In this document: positions 61,105 to 64,000 of the stretch, piece after piece | How the letters are laid out: the number at the start of each line of letters is the position of its first letter | Numbering within the stretch: the stretch's first letter is position 1 | Assembly (NCBI RefSeq): GCF_001424405.1 | Contig: NZ_LMPS01000006.1 | Span: 620,001 to 684,000, forward strand | Origin: Dyadobacter sp. Leaf189 | GTDB taxonomy: Bacteria; Bacteroidota; Bacteroidia; Cytophagales; Spirosomataceae | Length of the DNA: 64,000 nt | Reading direction: 5' to 3' | Notes under the pieces: generated by a model | The model's database searches: none | What the model saw: only the letters and a program-made list of their open reading frames with translations | Told to the model about the DNA's origin: nothing | Translations under genes and position numbers: made by a program

Positions 61105-61483
61105 GGTCCTCCTCATTGACGATGATCCTGTTGTACTTTTTCTTCACAAGACCCTTTTGAAGAAGGCGGGCATTATCACCAATGTACATACCCTGAACAA
61201 CGGCCGCGATGCCATTGAATTTATGGACAGCTGCGAGCCGGAAACAGCTTACTACGCGCTGCTGGACATCAATATGCCCGTGATGAACGGCTGGGAGTTC
61301 CTGGAAGCATTGCAGGGCCGCCCCTACTCCGAGCAAACGAGCATTCTGCTGGTCAGTTCGGCCGCGGAAGGCCGGGTAGTAATGCCCGCCGTGGCATACA
61401 GACAGGTGATCGGCTATCTCTCCAAACCACTTACAATGGAAAACTGCGACCGGATCGTGACCGACCTTGCAGAAAAAGCCTGA
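61088..61483 (+). CDS. Single-domain response regulator
   Basis: 131 residues from the ATG at 61088 (MNQKVKVLLIDDDPVVLF), which overlaps the stop of the PAS/HisKA gene. A receiver domain with acidic pocket IDDD, phospho-acceptor Asp in ALLDINMPVMNGWE, and Lys in GYLSKPLT. No output domain, so it signals by protein contact, like CheY, or serves in a phosphorelay. The preceding HisKA-like protein is the natural partner; no kinase ATPase domain is encoded in the pair, thus the phosphate must come from elsewhere. Confidence 0.92.
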   Translation: MNQKVKVLLIDDDPVVLFLHKTLLKKAGIITNVHTLNNGRDAIEFMDSCEPETAYYALLDINMPVMNGWEFLEALQGRPYSEQTSILLVSSAAEGRVVMPAVAYRQVIGYLSKPLTMENCDRIVTDLAEKA

Positions 61484-61630
61484 TATTACCCACTTAATAA
61501 AACTACGCTATACTTTCACGACGGAAACTGGTAATCCCGCCTTTGTGGCACAATGTTTTCTTGCCTGAAACCAGCCGGCAAGTGCGCCGTAAGTTTTTGG
61601 TTTACTTCATTGCCTTGAAAAAACGCGTAC

Positions 61631-64000
61631 ATGACCACCGCTTCCAAGCCTTTTAACACCGATAATGCCCTGGAAATACAACGTCTTGAACTTGCTCTGG
61701 AATCCGCAGGGATAGGAACCTGGGAGCTGGATCTTCAAACGGGCCAGGTACGCTGGTGCGACAGGAGCAAAGAACTTTTCTCATTCGAAGGTGGCGACAT
61801 CATTGAGCTGAATCAGCTTCTTGCACAGATACATACAGATACAAGGGACTCGTTTTCCGAGCAAATAGCATTAAAAGAAAACCAGGAACTGCCTGCATTC
61901 TTCTCCGCTGAAATCCGTACCAATTCGGCTGTTCCGGAGGAAGATCGCTGGCTGCTTTGCAAAGGCAGATTGCTGGCCGGCGGGGCGCCGGGCACTGCCC
62001 GCGCGCTGGGTACTTTCATTGATATTACCAAAGAAGTTAACAACCGGAGTGAACTCAGCCAGCACCAGCAGCACGCACGAAGTTTCCAGACCATTGTAGA
62101 ACAAGCGCCCATGGCACTGGGATTGCTGAAAGGCACCGACCTTGTGATCGAGCTTGGCAATGAACGGATTTTTGAGGTTTGGGGAAAAAATGCATCCATT
62201 ACCGGCATGAAGCTGGAAGAAGCGCTGCCTGAAATCAAGGATCAGGGCTTTATAGAATTATTACACAACGTTTACCATACAGGGATACCCTACATCGGAA
62301 CCGGAGTGCCGGCGCGGCTTGAACGCAACGGACAGCTGGAAGATGTGTATTTTGATTTTGTATATACCCCCGTCCGCACGGAAGCAGGTGATGTAGACAA
62401 GATCATGATCATGGCGCATGAAGTCACGCGGCAGTACCAGACCCGGAAAAAGCTGGAAGCCAGCGAAGCCAAATTCAAGGCGCTGATCGATCAGGCACCG
62501 GTTGCTACCTGCTTGTTCGTAGGCAACGATATGGTTGTGGAACTTGCCAATCAGCCGATGATCGAATACTGGGGCAAGGATGCAACGGTGATCGGCAAAC
62601 CCTTGAGCGAGGCTATGCCCGAACTGATCGGACAACCTTTCCTGGATATCCTTGCGGAAATTCGTCGGACCGGCATTCCGTACAGTGCCAAGAGCGCAGC
62701 CGTAGACATTGAGGTGGATGGAGAGCTCGGTACTTACTATTTCGACTTTACATACAAGCCCATTTTCGATAGTGAAGGCAACATTTACGGCATTATCAAT
62801 ATGTCCATTGATGTTACCTCCCAGGTGCTGGCGCTCAGAGCACTGGAAGAAAGTGAATCCAAGCTGAGAGCGGTCATAGCCTCTGCACCGGCAGCAATCG
62901 GGTTGTTTGTAGGCCGCGATTTGCTGGTGGAGCTACCCAATCAGGCATTTATTGATATTGTGGGCAAAGGCGCGAACATCGTCGGCATGCCGCTGCGCGA
63001 AGTAATGCCGGAACTGGCCAGCCAGCCTTTCCTGAAAATCCTTGACGATGTATATACCACGGGAGTGACGTACCAAAGCTATGGAACGCAGGTGGACATT
63101 GTGCAGCAGGGTGTTATGACCCACAATTACTATGATATCACCTACTCTCCTGTTTACGACAGTCAGGGAAAAGTATATGCAATCCTTGACATCGCAATCG
63201 ATGTGACAGAGCGCGTGAACATTGAAAAACAGATTGAGGAGAGCCAGATGCAGCTCCTTTCCCTGTTCGAGCAGTCGCCCATCGGTATTGCGATGATCCA
63301 TAAGGACAACCTGACCTTCACGATGGCCAATCCATTCTACACGAAGCTGGTTGGCCGCGCGCCGGAGGATATTCTCGGAAAACCGCTGCTTGAAGCCATG
63401 CCTGAAATCCAGGGCCAGGGATTTGACAAGCTTCTTCAGAATGTAATTTCCACGGGTATCCCTTTCATATCCAAGGAGCAGGCTGTGAATATCAGCTACG
63501 ATGGCGTATTGAAAACGATTTACGTCAACCTGGCTTACCAGCCTCAGCGCGATTCGGAGGGAAATATTTTCGGTGTGCTCGTGGTGGCCACAGAACTGAC
63601 CGACCATGTTGTTAACCGCAAGAAAATAGAGGAAACGCAGGCATTTCTGCAAGGCGCGATTGAGCTCGCCGAGCTGGGCACCTACTCTATTGACCTGAAA
63701 ACGGGCATTGTTGATTGTTCGGAAAGGCTGCGAAACTGGTTTGGGGTAAAAAACAAATCAGAGATCACCTTTGAAACCATGTACGCCGCTATCTGTGATG
63801 ACGACAGGCAGGATGTGATAGACGCCGTAGAACGGACATTGGAACCCGGCGCCAACGGAACTTACGACCGGGAATATACCCTGAACGAGAAACAAACAGG
63901 CTCTGCCCGCATCCTGCACGTACAGGGAAGGGTACTTTACGATGAATCGGGCGAGCCGCGCTACATGATAGGCACAGCTCAGGACGTCACTGCTCAGCGC
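61631..64000 (+). CDS. Large multi-PAS signalling protein (partial, runs off window)
   Basis: 790 codons are visible and the frame is still open at the window end. First a PAS-like domain (residues ~18-140, LELALESAGIGTWELDLQTG), then four homologous PAS units at residues 152, 282, 412 and 542, exactly 130 residues apart, then a further PAS_3-type domain starting near 672 (AIELAELGTYSIDLKTGIV). No signal peptide or membrane helix is seen. The missing C-terminus probably holds a histidine kinase, as in other Bacteroidota multi-PAS proteins, but this cannot be checked here. It starts 147 bases after the response regulator, with no obvious promoter. Confidence 0.9.
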   Translation, partial: MTTASKPFNTDNALEIQRLELALESAGIGTWELDLQTGQVRWCDRSKELFSFEGGDIIELNQLLAQIHTDTRDSFSEQIALKENQELPAFFSAEIRTNSAVPEEDRWLLCKGRLLAGGAPGTARALGTFIDITKEVNNRSELSQHQQHARSFQTIVEQAPMALGLLKGTDLVIELGNERIFEVWGKNASITGMKLEEALPEIKDQGFIELLHNVYHTGIPYIGTGVPARLERNGQLEDVYFDFVYTPVRTEAGDVDKIMIMAHEVTRQYQTRKKLEASEAKFKALIDQAPVATCLFVGNDMVVELANQPMIEYWGKDATVIGKPLSEAMPELIGQPFLDILAEIRRTGIPYSAKSAAVDIEVDGELGTYYFDFTYKPIFDSEGNIYGIINMSIDVTSQVLALRALEESESKLRAVIASAPAAIGLFVGRDLLVELPNQAFIDIVGKGANIVGMPLREVMPELASQPFLKILDDVYTTGVTYQSYGTQVDIVQQGVMTHNYYDITYSPVYDSQGKVYAILDIAIDVTERVNIEKQIEESQMQLLSLFEQSPIGIAMIHKDNLTFTMANPFYTKLVGRAPEDILGKPLLEAMPEIQGQGFDKLLQNVISTGIPFISKEQAVNISYDGVLKTIYVNLAYQPQRDSEGNIFGVLVVATELTDHVVNRKKIEETQAFLQGAIELAELGTYSIDLKTGIVDCSERLRNWFGVKNKSEITFETMYAAICDDDRQDVIDAVERTLEPGANGTYDREYTLNEKQTGSARILHVQGRVLYDESGEPRYMIGTAQDVTAQR
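62084..63643 (+). repeat. Four tandem 390-bp units encoding PAS domains
   Basis: Unit starts at 62084, 62474, 62864 and 63254; each is 390 bases. They encode related sequences (VEQAPMALGLL, IDQAPVATCLF, IASAPAAIGLF, FEQSPIGIAMI; then EALPEIKDQGF, EAMPELIGQPF, EVMPELASQPF, EAMPEIQGQGF). DNA identity is low enough that the duplication is old. Confidence 0.85.

Noticed and set aside
62933..63652. 239-codon minus-strand open frame opposite the multi-PAS gene
   Set aside because: The plus strand encodes regular PAS repeats; the opposite frame is a by-product of the codon bias.

Overview
The window reads as a chromosome segment of a Bacteroidota bacterium, most likely Cytophagales (a Dyadobacter/Spirosoma-type genome is my guess). 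The evidence is a SusC/SusD pair with a periplasmic-sensor Y_Y_Y regulator, a DUF4249 lipoprotein, OmpA/PD40 and LVIVD-repeat proteins, BshB1 of bacillithiol synthesis, Bacteroidota-type -7 promoter boxes (TAnnTTTG) and few Shine-Dalgarno sequences. No tRNA, rRNA, CRISPR array or transposase was seen.

Layout. (1) 1-15067, minus strand: an exopolysaccharide/capsule operon read from wza (export lipoprotein) and wzc (chain-length/tyrosine kinase) through a flippase, SGNH-like protein, GT8-like transferase, three acyltransferases, several GT4 glycosyltransferases and a Wzy-like polymerase; it continues past position 1. (2) 16059-29110, minus strand: ten tightly packed genes that look like one transcript and form the most unusual part of the window. 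In order: a 103-residue candidate RiPP precursor carrying three Tyr-Asp-Arg/Lys triads, an FxsB-like radical SAM/SPASM maturase, a 2OG-Fe(II) oxygenase fused to an HD-like domain, a stand-alone HExxH peptide beta-hydroxylase-like protein, an unrecognised 187-residue protein, a 1223-residue PKD protein with a hydrophobic hairpin and no signal peptide, a trypsin-fold protein without signal peptide, a polyprenyl diphosphate synthase, a geranylgeranyl-reductase-type flavoprotein fused to a degenerate second polyprenyl synthase domain, and a small lipoprotein, ending at a strong hairpin. (3) 29494-32555, minus strand: a subtilisin-like lipoprotein and mnmE. (4) 32662-40285, plus strand: housekeeping and envelope genes (queE, OmpA/PD40 protein, trxB, M23/LysM peptidase, bshB1, histidine kinase, msrB). 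(5) 40287-42324, minus strand: three envelope genes with LVIVD repeats. (6) 42435-51836: a small polysaccharide-utilisation locus with a GH30 glycosidase, a Y_Y_Y/LuxR-type regulator and SusD/SusC; a 13-bp motif is shared by the GH30 and susC promoters at the same distance from the -7 box. (7) 52124-59031: DUF4249 lipoprotein, VOC protein, HigBA toxin-antitoxin pair, a DUF1361/methyltransferase/truC/DUF1572 operon and an RhlE-type helicase. (8) 59314-64000, plus strand: PAS signalling proteins, one ending in a histidine-kinase dimerisation domain without ATPase, a response regulator, and a large PAS protein built of exact 130-residue repeats that runs off the window.

Functional reading. The left part builds and exports a surface polysaccharide that is probably acetylated. 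The central operon is best read as a peptide natural-product pathway (cyclophane formation plus beta-hydroxylation) joined to isoprenoid enzymes and to large proteins without ordinary export signals; how these halves connect is unknown. The PUL is probably aimed at a beta-glucan, judging only from the GH30 enzyme. Base composition shifts: 60 bases at 26641-26700 contain 20 G+C, while 60 bases at 20401-20460 contain 37, so the peptide-modifying half of the central operon may have a separate origin from the rest.
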